Shown here in pieces: positions 25,986-34,666 of a stretch of 64,000 nucleotides of DNA. Under the pieces are notes generated by a model that saw only the letters and a list, made by a program, of their open reading frames with translations, was not told the origin of the DNA and did not search any database. Each line of letters begins with the position of its first letter. Position 1 is the first letter of the stretch. This DNA comes from Flavobacterium sp. MK4S-17 (GTDB lineage Bacteria; Bacteroidota; Bacteroidia; Flavobacteriales; Flavobacteriaceae), in the NCBI RefSeq assembly GCF_009848495.1, contig NZ_WWEP01000001.1:1-64000 (forward strand). Reading direction: 5' to 3'. The position numbers and the translations under genes were made by a program.

Positions 25986-26757
25986 ATGCAAATTAAATTT
26001 GTTGAATCTTATTTTTATAACATGGCATTTGAAGAACTTATTTCTATAGAAAGGGTGGATAAACTGACTAAAAAGGAATTTATGGAGTGTTATTACAGGC
26101 CTCAGAAACCTGTAGTGATTACAAACCAGATTGATGACTGGCACGCATATACAAAATGGAATTTTCAATTCCTGCGTGAAGTAGCACGTGCCTCTTATGA
26201 AATCCGATATGCAGTGGCCTGATCTCGGGCCAAGACTTCTGAAGAGCCTGCCCCTGGTTTTCTTCGGAGGGGAAGATGCAAAAGTTTTCATGCACTATGA
26301 TATTGATTTCCCCAATATTTTCCATATTCATTTTGCAGGGCGCAAGCAGTGCATTCTGGTCGATCCGAAAGAGAGTAAGTACATGTATCGTTTACCTTAT
26401 TCGTGGTTATGTAATGAAAGTATTGATTTTGATAACCCGGATTATGAAAAATTCCCCGCTCTTAAAAAGGTCAAGCCCTACATAACCCATCTGGAACATG
26501 GAGAAATGCTATATATGCCAGAAGGCTGGTGGCACTATATGAAATACCTTACACCCGGATTTTCTCTGAGCCTGCGTTCATTAGCCGGAAGGCCTAAAAA
26601 TCTGTTTCGCGGACTGGCTAACGTAACGCTAATCCGGCACTATGATAACTGGATGCGAAGGCACATGGGGCAACAATGGTTAGACTATAAGGATAGGGAA
26701 TCCGTAAAGAGGACTAATGAATATTTATTCAGGGAAGGCGCTGGAGAAAGAGCCTAA
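25986..26757 (+). pseudogene. Cupin-8 / JmjC-like hydroxylase, degraded
   Basis: The first frame (25986-26222) encodes the N-terminus of a cupin-8 protein, ISIERVDKLTKKEFMECYY then RPQKPVVITNQIDDWHAYTK, and stops at 26222. A second frame (from about 26188, GTG or an internal ATG, to 26757) carries the remaining domain, DLGPRLLKSLPLVFFGGEDA with iron ligands HYDIDFPN (HxD) and the distal His in GWWHYMK. The roughly 50 residues that join these blocks in intact homologues are missing and the frame changes, so an internal deletion has inactivated the gene. The C-terminal part alone could still fold but lacks the N-terminal segment. Confidence 0.75.
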
Positions 26758-26947
26758 TTAAAGGCAGCTGTAGGAGGCAGGCACTTTGTGGGAATTATTA
26801 TGGAATAAAGCTTTAACTAATTTTTGCACGGTGCCACTTCCGCTTATTGTACACGCATTTCCTGCAATTTATCGAGTTGTCTGCATTATACAGTCAAAGC
26901 TGAAAACGCAGGAATTTTACTACTAGCGTCCCTATTTGTCGAAACAT

Positions 26948-27568
26948 TTAAAATTTATACCCCATGCCTATCTGGAAAACAGCATTTTGCACATTCATGT
27001 TGTCAGCGATATCCGAGACGCCCTGTATGTACCTCGCTGTGGCAAAAAGTCCCAGATCTGTCTGGAAAGTCAGTCCACCTGCTACGCCAAACTCAAAAGT
27101 CTTCAGGTCTTTCCTGAAAGGAGTTGGCGCGTCACCAGTATTTGAGTTTGGGTTGCTATCAATTTCATCATTAAGCAGAAAACTGAATTGCGGCCCAGCC
27201 TCCAGGCTGAAGCCTTTAAATAGATAAAACTTAGCCAGAACAGGTACGTTAATATAATCGAGTTGCAGTTCAGCTTTATCGCCATCACTGCCTTCGTATT
27301 CGAATTCAGCCCCCTGGCCTGAATATAATGCTTCGGCTTGTATGGAAAAAATCTCCGCAATAGGGAACTCTGCCAGTACACCAGCGTGAAAGCTGACCCG
27401 TGATTCCGGGCTCTCAATGCCGCCATTGATTGTTGACAGGTTCGCACCACCCTTCAATCCAAAGCTTACTGCCATGGATTGTGTGTTGCTGCCATTGTCC
27501 TGAGCACTGGCCGTCCAGGTTATGCTCAACAGGACTGCTGCTAACACAACTAGTTTACTTTTTTTCAT
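26948..27568 (-). CDS. Outer-membrane beta-barrel protein (porin family, PorT-like)
   Basis: This 206-residue protein has a signal peptide (MKKSKLVVLAAVLLSITWTA, cleavage near ASAQ), then FGLKGGANLSTINGG, the usual start of the OMP_b-brl_2 family. Alternating strands follow, ending at NAVFQIGMGYKF with an aromatic C-terminal residue typical of outer-membrane barrels. It is a small barrel, probably eight strands. It stands alone, with a TAnnTTTG -7 element 22 bp upstream. Confidence 0.9.
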   Translation of the reverse strand: MKKSKLVVLAAVLLSITWTASAQDNGSNTQSMAVSFGLKGGANLSTINGGIESPESRVSFHAGVLAEFPIAEIFSIQAEALYSGQGAEFEYEGSDGDKAELQLDYINVPVLAKFYLFKGFSLEAGPQFSFLLNDEIDSNPNSNTGDAPTPFRKDLKTFEFGVAGGLTFQTDLGLFATARYIQGVSDIADNMNVQNAVFQIGMGYKF

Positions 27569-27590
27569 CTTTTTTATTTGTTTAATTAAG

Positions 27591-27598
27591 CAAAGCTA
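27591..27598 (-). promoter_or_regulatory. Bacteroidota -7 promoter element of the barrel gene
   Basis: On the minus strand TAGCTTTG matches the Bacteroidota -7 consensus TAnnTTTG exactly. It sits 22 bp before the start codon of the beta-barrel gene, with a TTGG about 22 bp further upstream as a possible -33 element. Confidence 0.5.
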
Positions 27599-27832
27599 AC
27601 CCCTTACTACAGAGCTCATGCCAATTCTGTCACAATTGGTATAAGATTAACCAACACTTTTTCGCAAATAGAAATGCCTTTCGCAACAAACTAATTCAGC
27701 TTCATATGTTACTCACATTATGTAAACGTGAGTCATATTAGTCTTTAGAACGTTTTTAACAATTTTTAGAACGTTTTTTGCAACTGGATAAACCAGTGTT
27801 ATTGCTATTTTGGCAGCACTTAATGCGTTAGT

Positions 27833-28174
27833 ATGAAAAAATATCCCCTTACACAAGCAGGCATTATAGATTTTTATAATGGTTTATCGAAGTATAATGA
27901 TGCTCAACTTCTAAAGGAAGGAATAGAAATTGCAGAGGATTTTAGAGCTTACATGCATAGTAGGTTTGAAATTGACATATTCCTGCTGGAGGCCATACGG
28001 TCGCTTGACGAGAAGATTGTGTGTTCATTGGGCTGGTGCCTGGCCGCTGTGCTCGCAAACAGGGAGTCGTTTTCCATAAAAGGCCCGCTGCTTACCACTT
28101 TAATATCCCTGAAAGCAGATATTGCAGGACACATTATAGCCCTTGATTGCCCCATTGCTTTGCGCGTAACGTAG
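27833..28174 (+). CDS. Hypothetical protein
   Basis: This 113-residue soluble protein (MKKYPLTQAGIIDFYNGLSK) continues helically with FEIDIFLLEAIRSLDEKIVC and ISLKADIAGHIIALDCPIAL. No domain is recognised. The gene is followed at once by a perfect 8-bp terminator hairpin (28178-28198), which supports it as a real transcription unit. It has no neighbours on the same strand. Confidence 0.55.
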   Translation: MKKYPLTQAGIIDFYNGLSKYNDAQLLKEGIEIAEDFRAYMHSRFEIDIFLLEAIRSLDEKIVCSLGWCLAAVLANRESFSIKGPLLTTLISLKADIAGHIIALDCPIALRVT

Positions 28175-28177
28175 CAT

Positions 28178-28198
28178 CGAGGCATTTAAGATGCCTCG
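28178..28198 (+). terminator. Stem-loop downstream of the 113-codon gene
   Basis: Arms CGAGGCAT (28178-28185) and ATGCCTCG (28191-28198) are perfect complements with a 5-nt loop, starting 4 bp after the stop codon. The T run is weak, so the stronger hairpin at 28243 may complete termination. Confidence 0.5.
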
Positions 28199-28242
28199 CA
28201 TATTGCTGCCCTCATGCGGCTGGGAGACCCGCGGGGATAAGT

Positions 28243-28278
28243 GCAGGCAGTGTATCACCACTGCCTGCTATACTTTTT
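28243..28278 (+). terminator. Strong intrinsic terminator
   Basis: Arms GCAGGCAGTG (28243-28252) and CACTGCCTGC (28259-28268) form a perfect 10-bp stem with a 6-nt loop, followed by TATACTTTTTTA. It lies between the 113-codon gene and the convergent 28281-29369 gene and marks the boundary of the PRTRC element. Confidence 0.75.
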
Positions 28279-28280
28279 TA

Positions 28281-29369
28281 TTAAACAGTCGGATCACCAG
28301 GCAAGCCATTAGGGCTATCGACGGTGGGATCACACCCATTGGCTTTACGTTCAGCCCAAGCAATCCACTGCTGTGTCTGTTCAGGCATTTCGCCAGCTTC
28401 AATTGCTTTTCGCTTCACTTCATGTACAAATGCCCGTATCATCTGTGCCCTGGAAAAAAGCTCCGCCTGTTTTAGCAGAGTATCGGTTTTTTGCTGTTCT
28501 TCCCTGCGGCGGGCTTCCGCTTCCTGACGCACTTTTTCCTCCTCTGCTCTTCTTATTGCAGAGAGGCGGCAATCTTCCAGCCATTTGGCTTCCTTTTCCG
28601 CATCGATCTCTAAACGCGCGACGATCTTTGCCAGCATGCTTTCCAGTCCGTTTTTATTTTCGAGCCATTGCTTGTCCCAGGAGTGCCTGCCGGTCTTAAG
28701 GTGCAGGCGTCCATTGGGAACAATTTCTGATGTCCGCCATGGACCATCGTTGTTATAGACCCGGTTGCCCGATTCACGAAGTGTCAGGTTCAGTTCAATA
28801 CTACCAATAACGGCATAGGTCGCTGCCTGCCTTACAATGACATTGTGGCCCCGGTATTCCAGCAGCTTAATGAGCGAATCAAAGAGCCGCAGGGCACGCG
28901 GCTGCGTGTCCTTTTCAACGTAGATGCTAAGGCAGGAAAAGGGATTTTTAAAGCTGTAGTCCGCTTTGTGCTTTTTGACCGCAGCCCAATGTCGCTTTGT
29001 TTCCTTAATGAGGAAATGCGGCTTGTCCAGTTCTTCCGGAACAGTAAGCGGTGCTTTAGGGTCGCCCTTAATTTGCCGTACCAGGAGGGTTTCAGGCGAC
29101 ACATCTGCATTAAACGGATTATCCACCCCCCGCAGGGGCAGTTCAATCGCATACTTTTCCATAATAAAAGCCGGCAGCTTCTCAGGCTTTACCGGCTTGT
29201 TATATTTCAGTTTCTGCCAATACCCGTTAAAAGGGATGGGGACTTTGTATTTTTTGCACATCTTGCGAAGGCCGTTATCCGATATCGCGTATGTTTTTGC
29301 CAGCTGGCTCAGGGGCGTACTCCATATCAGCTTATGGAATTCCTCACGGGTAAGTATAACTTTTTCCAT
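28281..29369 (-). CDS. Conserved unknown protein with HTH-like N-terminus and coiled coil
   Basis: The start at 29369 (MEKVILTREEFHKLIWSTPL) is preferred; 31 extra upstream codons look like non-coding read-through. The N-terminus contains LSQLAKTYAISDNGLRKMCK, a helix-turn-helix of the type often seen as 'W..P...la..ygiSd.gl.k.c', and a conserved PFNGYWQKL. The last third (about residues 255-330) is a charged coiled coil rich in Glu, Arg and Gln (KVRQEAEARRREEQQKTDTL), followed by a short Pro/Gly tail. Similar proteins occur on plasmids and in mobile elements, but I cannot assign a function. It lies just downstream of the PRTRC operon on the same strand, 129 bp away. Confidence 0.6.
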   Translation of the reverse strand: MEKVILTREEFHKLIWSTPLSQLAKTYAISDNGLRKMCKKYKVPIPFNGYWQKLKYNKPVKPEKLPAFIMEKYAIELPLRGVDNPFNADVSPETLLVRQIKGDPKAPLTVPEELDKPHFLIKETKRHWAAVKKHKADYSFKNPFSCLSIYVEKDTQPRALRLFDSLIKLLEYRGHNVIVRQAATYAVIGSIELNLTLRESGNRVYNNDGPWRTSEIVPNGRLHLKTGRHSWDKQWLENKNGLESMLAKIVARLEIDAEKEAKWLEDCRLSAIRRAEEEKVRQEAEARRREEQQKTDTLLKQAELFSRAQMIRAFVHEVKRKAIEAGEMPEQTQQWIAWAERKANGCDPTVDSPNGLPGDPTV

Positions 29370-29497
29370 TGTTATAAAGGTTAAGCATACTGCAAGATAG
29401 GTAATTACTACAATTGCAAGGAGTGATAAATCAGGGTAAGGTTGCAGCATCCTGCGCCGCACGAACCCCCGAAAAGGTTTCGTGCGGCGCGCCGCCG

Positions 29498-30274
29498 CTA
29501 CAACGGCAGCGGCACAGCCCTGAACTCAGCAAGGTTTAAAAAACAGCCCCTGCCTATGGTAAACCCGTTTCGGAACAGCTGCCACAGCAGCGAGCAGCCT
29601 GTCTGTGCCAATGCCGAATTAATGAACAAATCCTGTTTTTCGAGTGCTTCAGCGATCGAGCAGCTTGGCAAGTCATCACTGTCCGACTGCCGCAGCAATT
29701 CCCCAAATTCCTCGGTCACAAACGGCAGGCTTTCCACAGTCTCAAACTTCTCCGACTTTGGCTGCTTTACTTTTCCTATAGTGGAAAGGATAGCCTGCCC
29801 GCTGTCTTTCCCGTTCCCGAAATCCATCCAGTACCTCGGTGCATTGGCATAAAGGCTGCCGCCTGCCGCTTCTTTAAGCACTTCTGCTATTTCAAAACGC
29901 GCGGCTGCCGTGTCCACGCAGGATATGTAAATAGCAGCCTTTGCCTGCCCTGACGGGCTGCCGAATTTCTTATTGACCGCTTTCCACCCTGTGCCGAAAA
30001 AGCGATTGCAACGGGTGATGAGCGTAACGGCTTTTGATAATCCTACCTCGCATTCGGCAAACAGCTGCCTGCCCCGATTGGCTTCGGTAATTATATCATC
30101 ATCCCACACACTCACCTGAAACCCCGCATGCCCGAGGGCTTGCAGGCTGTGGCTCATCCGTGCGAGTGCGGCCAGCACCTGTGAGCCTGTGCCGCCTGCC
30201 CCGATAAGGCAGACCTCAATGGGATTGGTCGGGTTCAACAGTTCGGGGGCTATAAAATGGGCTTTTGGTTTCAT
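29498..30274 (-). CDS. PRTRC system ThiF-family (E1-like) protein
   Basis: This 258-residue ThiF/E1 adenylating protein has the ATP-binding loop LIGAGGTGSQV (23-33), DDDIITEANRGRQLF (58-72, with the Asp and Asn-Arg that hold ATP-Mg) and ISCVDTAAARFEI (118-130), where C119 could be the thioester cysteine and D121 is the conserved Asp. E1-like proteins adenylate the C-terminal glycine of ubiquitin-like proteins; the candidate substrate here is the 66-residue protein C ending in GTKG. It overlaps PRTRC protein B by 4 bp and ends the cassette. Confidence 0.88.
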   Translation of the reverse strand: MKPKAHFIAPELLNPTNPIEVCLIGAGGTGSQVLAALARMSHSLQALGHAGFQVSVWDDDIITEANRGRQLFAECEVGLSKAVTLITRCNRFFGTGWKAVNKKFGSPSGQAKAAIYISCVDTAAARFEIAEVLKEAAGGSLYANAPRYWMDFGNGKDSGQAILSTIGKVKQPKSEKFETVESLPFVTEEFGELLRQSDSDDLPSCSIAEALEKQDLFINSALAQTGCSLLWQLFRNGFTIGRGCFLNLAEFRAVPLPL

Positions 30275-30981
30275 TGGAGTAGATGTTTTAATTGTTTAGT
30301 AGTAGGTATAAGTTCCTGCACAGGAAAAGTGCCTGTCCCCGCAAGGCTTTGGTAAAGGCTGATAAGGTTGCCCTTTACAGGGTTATGCCCGTCAATCAGG
30401 TGGCTGAAATAGCTCCCGAAGAAATAGCCTTCCCACACAGTCATAAATTCTTCCAAGGATGCCGAGGGACTGATGCGCACATCCACCGAACCCATGCAAA
30501 CATTGCCGTTGCGGTACAGGTTAAAAAGCGGCGCACTATACAAAGGCGTGTTCAGGCGGGGCTTTCCTTTGCCAGCAAGGGCAAAGACGAACAGCCTCTT
30601 TTTATCCGCAGCCCACACTAGGGCGGGAAGGGGGAGTTCCTGCGGTGCGAAATTGAGGCTTTCGGTGAAATACAGCCTGCGTGCCTGCGGCTTGGTGTAC
30701 CATACCACGCTGCCGTTCTCGGTGGGGTTGATGTGCAGCACATTGGAAGGCAGCAGCCCTTTCGGCTTGAGAAATGCCTTTGCAGCTGCCTTCCTTGTAT
30801 CAAGTGCTTTGGAAAGCCCCTGTGCTTCCTTTACCGATAAGGGGCGGGGGTTGACAGGGCAGCCGCTTTCGTCCATATCGTAATGCTCAAGATACAGGTC
30901 AGTATCGCTGTCCTCAGGCTTGAATACCACAATAGCGGCAGCAGGGTGGTAGAGGGTCGGTGCTGTATCAGGAGTTTTCAT
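30271..30981 (-). CDS. PRTRC system protein B (E2-like)
   Basis: This 236-residue protein of the PRTRC-B family shows PLPALVWAADKKRLFVFAL and the downstream LYSAPLFNLYRNGNVCMGSV, where Cys near residue 167 lies in the position proposed for the E2-like active cysteine of this group. I recall that Pfam places the family as a prokaryotic E2-like clan member. The start overlaps protein F by 14 bp and the stop overlaps ThiF by 4 bp, so the set is translationally coupled. Its specific biochemical role is not established. Confidence 0.75.
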   Translation of the reverse strand: MKTPDTAPTLYHPAAAIVVFKPEDSDTDLYLEHYDMDESGCPVNPRPLSVKEAQGLSKALDTRKAAAKAFLKPKGLLPSNVLHINPTENGSVVWYTKPQARRLYFTESLNFAPQELPLPALVWAADKKRLFVFALAGKGKPRLNTPLYSAPLFNLYRNGNVCMGSVDVRISPSASLEEFMTVWEGYFFGSYFSHLIDGHNPVKGNLISLYQSLAGTGTFPVQELIPTTKQLKHLLQ

Positions 30982-32137
30982 TGTCGGTAGTATTTAGTAA
31001 ATAGCATAAATCATCCATCAGGGAAAAGAGCCTGCACTCAAAGTCAAGGCTGTCCGCCTCCTGCGCGCGCCCGTCAAAAGTGCGGGTCAGCACAGGCTCT
31101 TGTATGTCGCGGCACTCGTTGAACTCGTTGTTCACGCATTCGGACAGGGTATGGTAGAGCCACCCCTCGGTCTCGGCGCAAAAGCCGATGTACTTGTCCA
31201 TTGTGATGCAGTCCTCGTTATAATCATCATCATCCCCGTGCAGCACTTCGGTATCAGCATGTCGGTACACATGCCCCTGCGGGTGATCCCGCCATAGCCT
31301 TAAAGCCTTTTCTGCAATGGAAAGGCACTCACACCCAAAGCGGTTAAGCGGTACAAACTGCTCCACCAACTCGGCAAAGCGGTTGAGGTGGCACGGGCTG
31401 GACAGCCTGCGCTGCATCACGTTGCCGATATGCTCCGCAGCGTTCAGCTGCGAACGGTTGCTATTATAGCTTTCTGCTTCCCAATCTGTTCGGTCATTCT
31501 CAACCCATTCCCGTATCATATCGTATTGCCAACAGAGGTAGCTGCCCTCATCGGTATAGTAGGGGATGCCCGCCACTTGGTAGAGGTAAGCACAGGTAGC
31601 GAGCAGCAGCTGTGCCGCCCGTTTTGTCCTGCGGTCTTGCAGCAGCCGATGCAGCGGCACGACAGGAATGTAGTAAAGCGTGTTGCCCGTGTTATAGGTT
31701 TCTTTAGATTGCAGTATAAGGCTTCCCGCAGCATCCCTGTATTCTGCTACTTGCACGTCCTCCTGCCTTGCCCGAAGCAGCTTACGGGCTTCCCATAAGG
31801 CTAGAGCCTTGCTGTAGGGATAGCCGAGGGAGCGGGTCTCCATAGGAGTTATGCCGTAATGGCTGCACAGCAGCGTAAAGGAGCGGTAAAAATCTTCCTC
31901 ATCCCTTGGCGGTACTGTGACAGGCAGCCCTGTAAGGTGGGGCAGGAAGCGCACCTTTAGAAAACCATAGGCAGTAGCCCCTGCGGGGCGGATTGCAGCC
32001 TGTCCCGCTGCACCTCGGCGGCATCCTTCCTGCGGCTGAGGTTCAGCAGGAATTGCCCTGCGTTTTGGTGGAGCCCCTTTTGCCTTTTGTTTGTGGGCAG
32101 CCGAAGCTGCCCGTTTATGTTTAATCGCATAGTCCAT
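30968..32137 (-). CDS. PRTRC system protein F-like
   Basis: This 389-residue protein has a basic, Ala/Pro-rich N-terminus (about residues 1-50), then a folded domain beginning at about residue 56 (YGFLKVRFLPHLTGLPVTVP). The C-terminal 75 residues are rich in acidic residues. Position and length correspond to protein F of PRTRC cassettes; the family assignment is by context and not by a catalytic motif. Its end overlaps protein B by 14 bp. Confidence 0.65.
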   Translation of the reverse strand: MDYAIKHKRAASAAHKQKAKGAPPKRRAIPAEPQPQEGCRRGAAGQAAIRPAGATAYGFLKVRFLPHLTGLPVTVPPRDEEDFYRSFTLLCSHYGITPMETRSLGYPYSKALALWEARKLLRARQEDVQVAEYRDAAGSLILQSKETYNTGNTLYYIPVVPLHRLLQDRRTKRAAQLLLATCAYLYQVAGIPYYTDEGSYLCWQYDMIREWVENDRTDWEAESYNSNRSQLNAAEHIGNVMQRRLSSPCHLNRFAELVEQFVPLNRFGCECLSIAEKALRLWRDHPQGHVYRHADTEVLHGDDDDYNEDCITMDKYIGFCAETEGWLYHTLSECVNNEFNECRDIQEPVLTRTFDGRAQEADSLDFECRLFSLMDDLCYLLNTTDNENS

Positions 32138-32154
32138 AACTATTAGGTTTATGA

Positions 32155-32355
32155 TTATCCTTTTGTACCCATCATGCTCTCAAATCGGTACTGCACTTTA
32201 TCATCGCTGATGACAGGGCCGCTTATCTTGGCAGTGGTCAGTATGGGGTAGGTATTGGCATAGAATTGCAGCACGGCATCTACGCTCCATTTCGCATCGG
32301 GGTCGGTAAGGGTGATGTCATTCCCTTTCTCCCGCATCAGGAATATCCTCGGCAT
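32155..32355 (-). CDS. PRTRC system protein C, ubiquitin-like
   Basis: The preferred start is 32355 (MPRIFLMREKGNDITLTDPD), giving 66 residues. An ATG 18 bp upstream (32373) is in frame but would put six codons before a natural N-terminus. The family (Pfam Prok_Ub as I recall it) has a beta-grasp fold like ubiquitin. Conserved features are the D-P-D turn, W at residue 23, an FYANTYPILTTAKISGPVI stretch and a C-terminus MMGTKG ending in glycine, which could be adenylated directly by the ThiF protein without processing. It overlaps the 3' end of protein E by 38 bp and sits 17 bp upstream of protein F. Confidence 0.85.
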   Translation of the reverse strand: MPRIFLMREKGNDITLTDPDAKWSVDAVLQFYANTYPILTTAKISGPVISDDKVQYRFESMMGTKG

Positions 32356-32953
32356 TTGACTGGCTATCAGCATAATCTTCGGTATTAGGTTCTGTATTTA
32401 CTTCCTCTTGCTCCTCGGCAGGCTGCGCTGCCCCGAACAGGTCGGGGGCGAACTGCGCCTTAAGGCTGTCCCTGCGCTTGCGCAACTGTTCCGCCTTGTC
32501 AGGGTACTCGGTCGGCTGCGGCACTTTGCACCATGCTTCCTTGTATTTTCCCTCGGCTTCCAAAGCATCCACCTGCTTCATCGCCTCGAGGAATTTCTTT
32601 TCCTTGGGGCTTACCTCGGGGGCAGGCTTGTCAGCTTTCTCGGTTTTCTTCTTCTCCATTGCGGAGTTTTTCTTGGCTTCTTCCTGCCCTTTGAGGTACT
32701 GCTCCATGTTGGTCAGCAGTTGCGAGGTCGCCAGTACAGGGGCTGCAATGTTGGGGAAAAAGCCCTCGCCGAGTTCCTGCGGTGTCCCTTTCAATATCAG
32801 CGGCGGGATGTGCGCCTTTGCGGCATCGCCGCAGGCATCGTTCTGCAACAGCACCGAAACGGTCAGCTGCTCGCCATCCCTGCGCAGGGTCAGGTTCAGG
32901 CAGCCCTCAAACCCAAGGGCTGCGACCTGGCTGAAAAAATTCGTAATTGCCAT
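32318..32953 (-). CDS. PRTRC system protein E
   Basis: The start at 32953 (MAITNFFSQVAALGFEGCLN) follows the preceding 61-codon gene by 4 bp and fits the known family N-terminus, so 29 upstream in-frame codons are excluded. The 211-residue protein has a globular N-terminus (LKGTPQELGEGFFPNIAAPV), a Lys/Glu-rich linker (about residues 95-120), a helical segment PKEKKFLEAMKQVDALEAEG and an acidic Gln/Asn/Glu tail. Family members are always found in PRTRC cassettes; the function is unknown. Its end overlaps the protein C gene by 38 bp. Confidence 0.8.
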   Translation of the reverse strand: MAITNFFSQVAALGFEGCLNLTLRRDGEQLTVSVLLQNDACGDAAKAHIPPLILKGTPQELGEGFFPNIAAPVLATSQLLTNMEQYLKGQEEAKKNSAMEKKKTEKADKPAPEVSPKEKKFLEAMKQVDALEAEGKYKEAWCKVPQPTEYPDKAEQLRKRRDSLKAQFAPDLFGAAQPAEEQEEVNTEPNTEDYADSQSNAEDIPDAGERE

Positions 32954-32957
32954 AATT

Positions 32958-33143
32958 CTAATTTTTAGGTTCTTCAAAGTGGGGGCTGCTCTCCACAATC
33001 CCCCGTAAAAGGTTCTCCGCTTGTCGTGCATCAAAAGCATCTTGTGCGCTCATCCCGAGGCTGCCCAACTGCCCGAAGCAGGGCAGTACTTTTTGAATTA
33101 CCGCAATGGCAGCCTTTTCTGTGGTTTGGGCAAGGCGGCTCAT
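32958..33143 (-). CDS. Small PRTRC-associated protein
   Basis: This 61-residue, mostly helical protein begins MSRLAQTTEKAAIAVIQKVL. No domain is recognised. Its start overlaps the upstream 132-codon gene by 4 bp (ATGA) and it ends 4 bp before protein E, so it is an authentic member of the PRTRC operon despite its size. Confidence 0.65.
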   Translation of the reverse strand: MSRLAQTTEKAAIAVIQKVLPCFGQLGSLGMSAQDAFDARQAENLLRGIVESSPHFEEPKN

Positions 33144-33538
33144 GGGGATGCGGTATAATGGTTGAACAATAGCTGTACGGCAAGCCTGTAGCGGCTGTTC
33201 TCGGGCAGGGGCGGCACGCTTGCAGCGTGCTTTACGATGCAGTCAATGGTAAAGATGGCGATGTACCCGTCAAATAACTGGTCGGAAAACAGGCTTGTGC
33301 TTTTGGCTAGCTTCTGCCCGTAGTGGTTTATAATCTCCCGTGCCTGCTCGGCAAGCTGCAGCCAAAAGTCCAAGGGCAGCAGGGTATTCTCCCACGTACT
33401 GCGCAGGGTCTCTTCGTTTTCGTTCAAAAAGGAGTGCGCCGCCGTAAGGCTGTCGAGTATGCCCTGAACCTGTTCAGGGAAAAGCGTGGCGAGCAGCTTG
33501 CCCTTGTCCACGTTGTTCATGCTTTGGAGTGGTTTCAT
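33140..33538 (-). CDS. PRTRC-operon hypothetical protein
   Basis: This 132-residue helical protein (MKPLQSMNNVDKGKLLATLF; QEKV-poor, with LDFWLQLAEQAREIINHYGQ) has no recognisable domain. An internal ATG (MNNVDKGKL) is an alternative start. The gene lies 46 bp after DUF932 and overlaps the 61-codon gene by 4 bp, so it belongs to the cassette. Function unknown. Confidence 0.65.
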   Translation of the reverse strand: MKPLQSMNNVDKGKLLATLFPEQVQGILDSLTAAHSFLNENEETLRSTWENTLLPLDFWLQLAEQAREIINHYGQKLAKSTSLFSDQLFDGYIAIFTIDCIVKHAASVPPLPENSRYRLAVQLLFNHYTASP

Positions 33539-33584
33539 AGCGATAAGTTTGTGCAGCCCCGCACGGCGGGGCTGCGGTTATACA

Positions 33585-34628
33585 TCAGTTCAGGTGCAGG
33601 GCAGCCGCCCCGCCTTTTACAAAATCGGTGCAGAGGTCAAAGGCCTTTTGCGCCCTTGCCTGCGCCGTACCGCCGAGGTAGATGCTTTTGAGCTTGTCCT
33701 CATCGGATTTAAAATTGCGCACATTCTGGTAGTAGCCTGTCACGGCGTTGTACGCCCCGAAGACTGTCCCTTTGGTGGTCTCCATCTGCTGCGTGTCGCT
33801 TGCCATCGCATAGCCGAAAGCCGCATCACACGCATTTTTGAATACGCTCGAAAGCTCCTCGTCCGCACCTTTTTTCAGAAGAGCAAGGGTTTCGTTGTTC
33901 GGGCAGAGTGCCAACTGTATCAGCTTTTTGGCCTGTGCATCCTCAATACGCACTTTAGCCCAGTCGTTGAAGATGCCCTCCAACTGTACCGACAGGTTAT
34001 CGGCAAGCCCCATCACCCTGTGGGCATCCTCCAACCGCTGTTTTGCATTTGCCGTGTGCCTGATGCGCACCACGTGCGACATATTGCGCAGGGCTGCGTT
34101 AAGGGTATTTTGGCAAACGATGCGGATAGGGGTAAAGGCTGCCGTAATGCTTCCTGAACCATCGTGAGAGGTGGTCAGGAAGATGTACTTCTCGGTTACA
34201 TCGTCCCCGCTGCCCACGCGGATATACCCGGGCAGCTTGGCAGTAATGAAAATGCGCTCCCCTTGCCCGATAGCCCCTGCGGTCTCGTATAAGATACCGT
34301 CCCCGCCGCCCACAATGGCATCAAAGAAGGCGAAAGCATCGGCGTTCTGCACGATTTGGTAATCCTTGCCCACCACGCCAAAAATGGCATTGGTATCGGT
34401 GCGCATGGTGGCGTACTGGTCAGGTACGGCAAAGTCAATAGCAGGCTCTGTGCCTTTAGCAAAGAGGGGCGCTTTTACCACCTCATAGTCAAGCCCCGCA
34501 AAAGCAATCGCCTCACGGCTTGTCGGGTACTCCTGCACGGTTTGCCCAAGGGCGTGCCATGCTTTTTCCTTTAAGCTGAAAAAAGAGTATTTTCCAGTCA
34601 GTTCGTTGAAATTCAGGTTATGTGCCAT
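33585..34628 (-). CDS. DUF932 / TIGR03299 phage-plasmid protein
   Basis: This 347-residue protein of the DUF932 family has SLKEKAWHALGQTVQEYPTS near the start, the motif YATMRTDTNAIFGVVGKDYQ (residues about 72-91), and VCQNTLNAALRNMSHVVRIR. These proteins occur with plasmid and phage replication genes, including in PRTRC cassettes. The fold is not assigned with a known activity. The gene follows ssb by 38 bp and is expressed with it. Confidence 0.88.
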   Translation of the reverse strand: MAHNLNFNELTGKYSFFSLKEKAWHALGQTVQEYPTSREAIAFAGLDYEVVKAPLFAKGTEPAIDFAVPDQYATMRTDTNAIFGVVGKDYQIVQNADAFAFFDAIVGGGDGILYETAGAIGQGERIFITAKLPGYIRVGSGDDVTEKYIFLTTSHDGSGSITAAFTPIRIVCQNTLNAALRNMSHVVRIRHTANAKQRLEDAHRVMGLADNLSVQLEGIFNDWAKVRIEDAQAKKLIQLALCPNNETLALLKKGADEELSSVFKNACDAAFGYAMASDTQQMETTKGTVFGAYNAVTGYYQNVRNFKSDEDKLKSIYLGGTAQARAQKAFDLCTDFVKGGAAALHLN

Positions 34629-34666
34629 GATAATTTAATTTAAAAGTTAAACACGATGTTCGCTGT

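Noticed and set aside
32373..32375. Longer start of the ubiquitin-like protein at 32373
   Set aside because: The internal ATG at 32355 gives the natural N-terminus and the same frame.
33486..34157. Plus-strand frame of 223 codons in the PRTRC operon
   Set aside because: It is antisense to DUF932 and its neighbour, which are coupled by short gaps and overlaps with the rest of the cassette.
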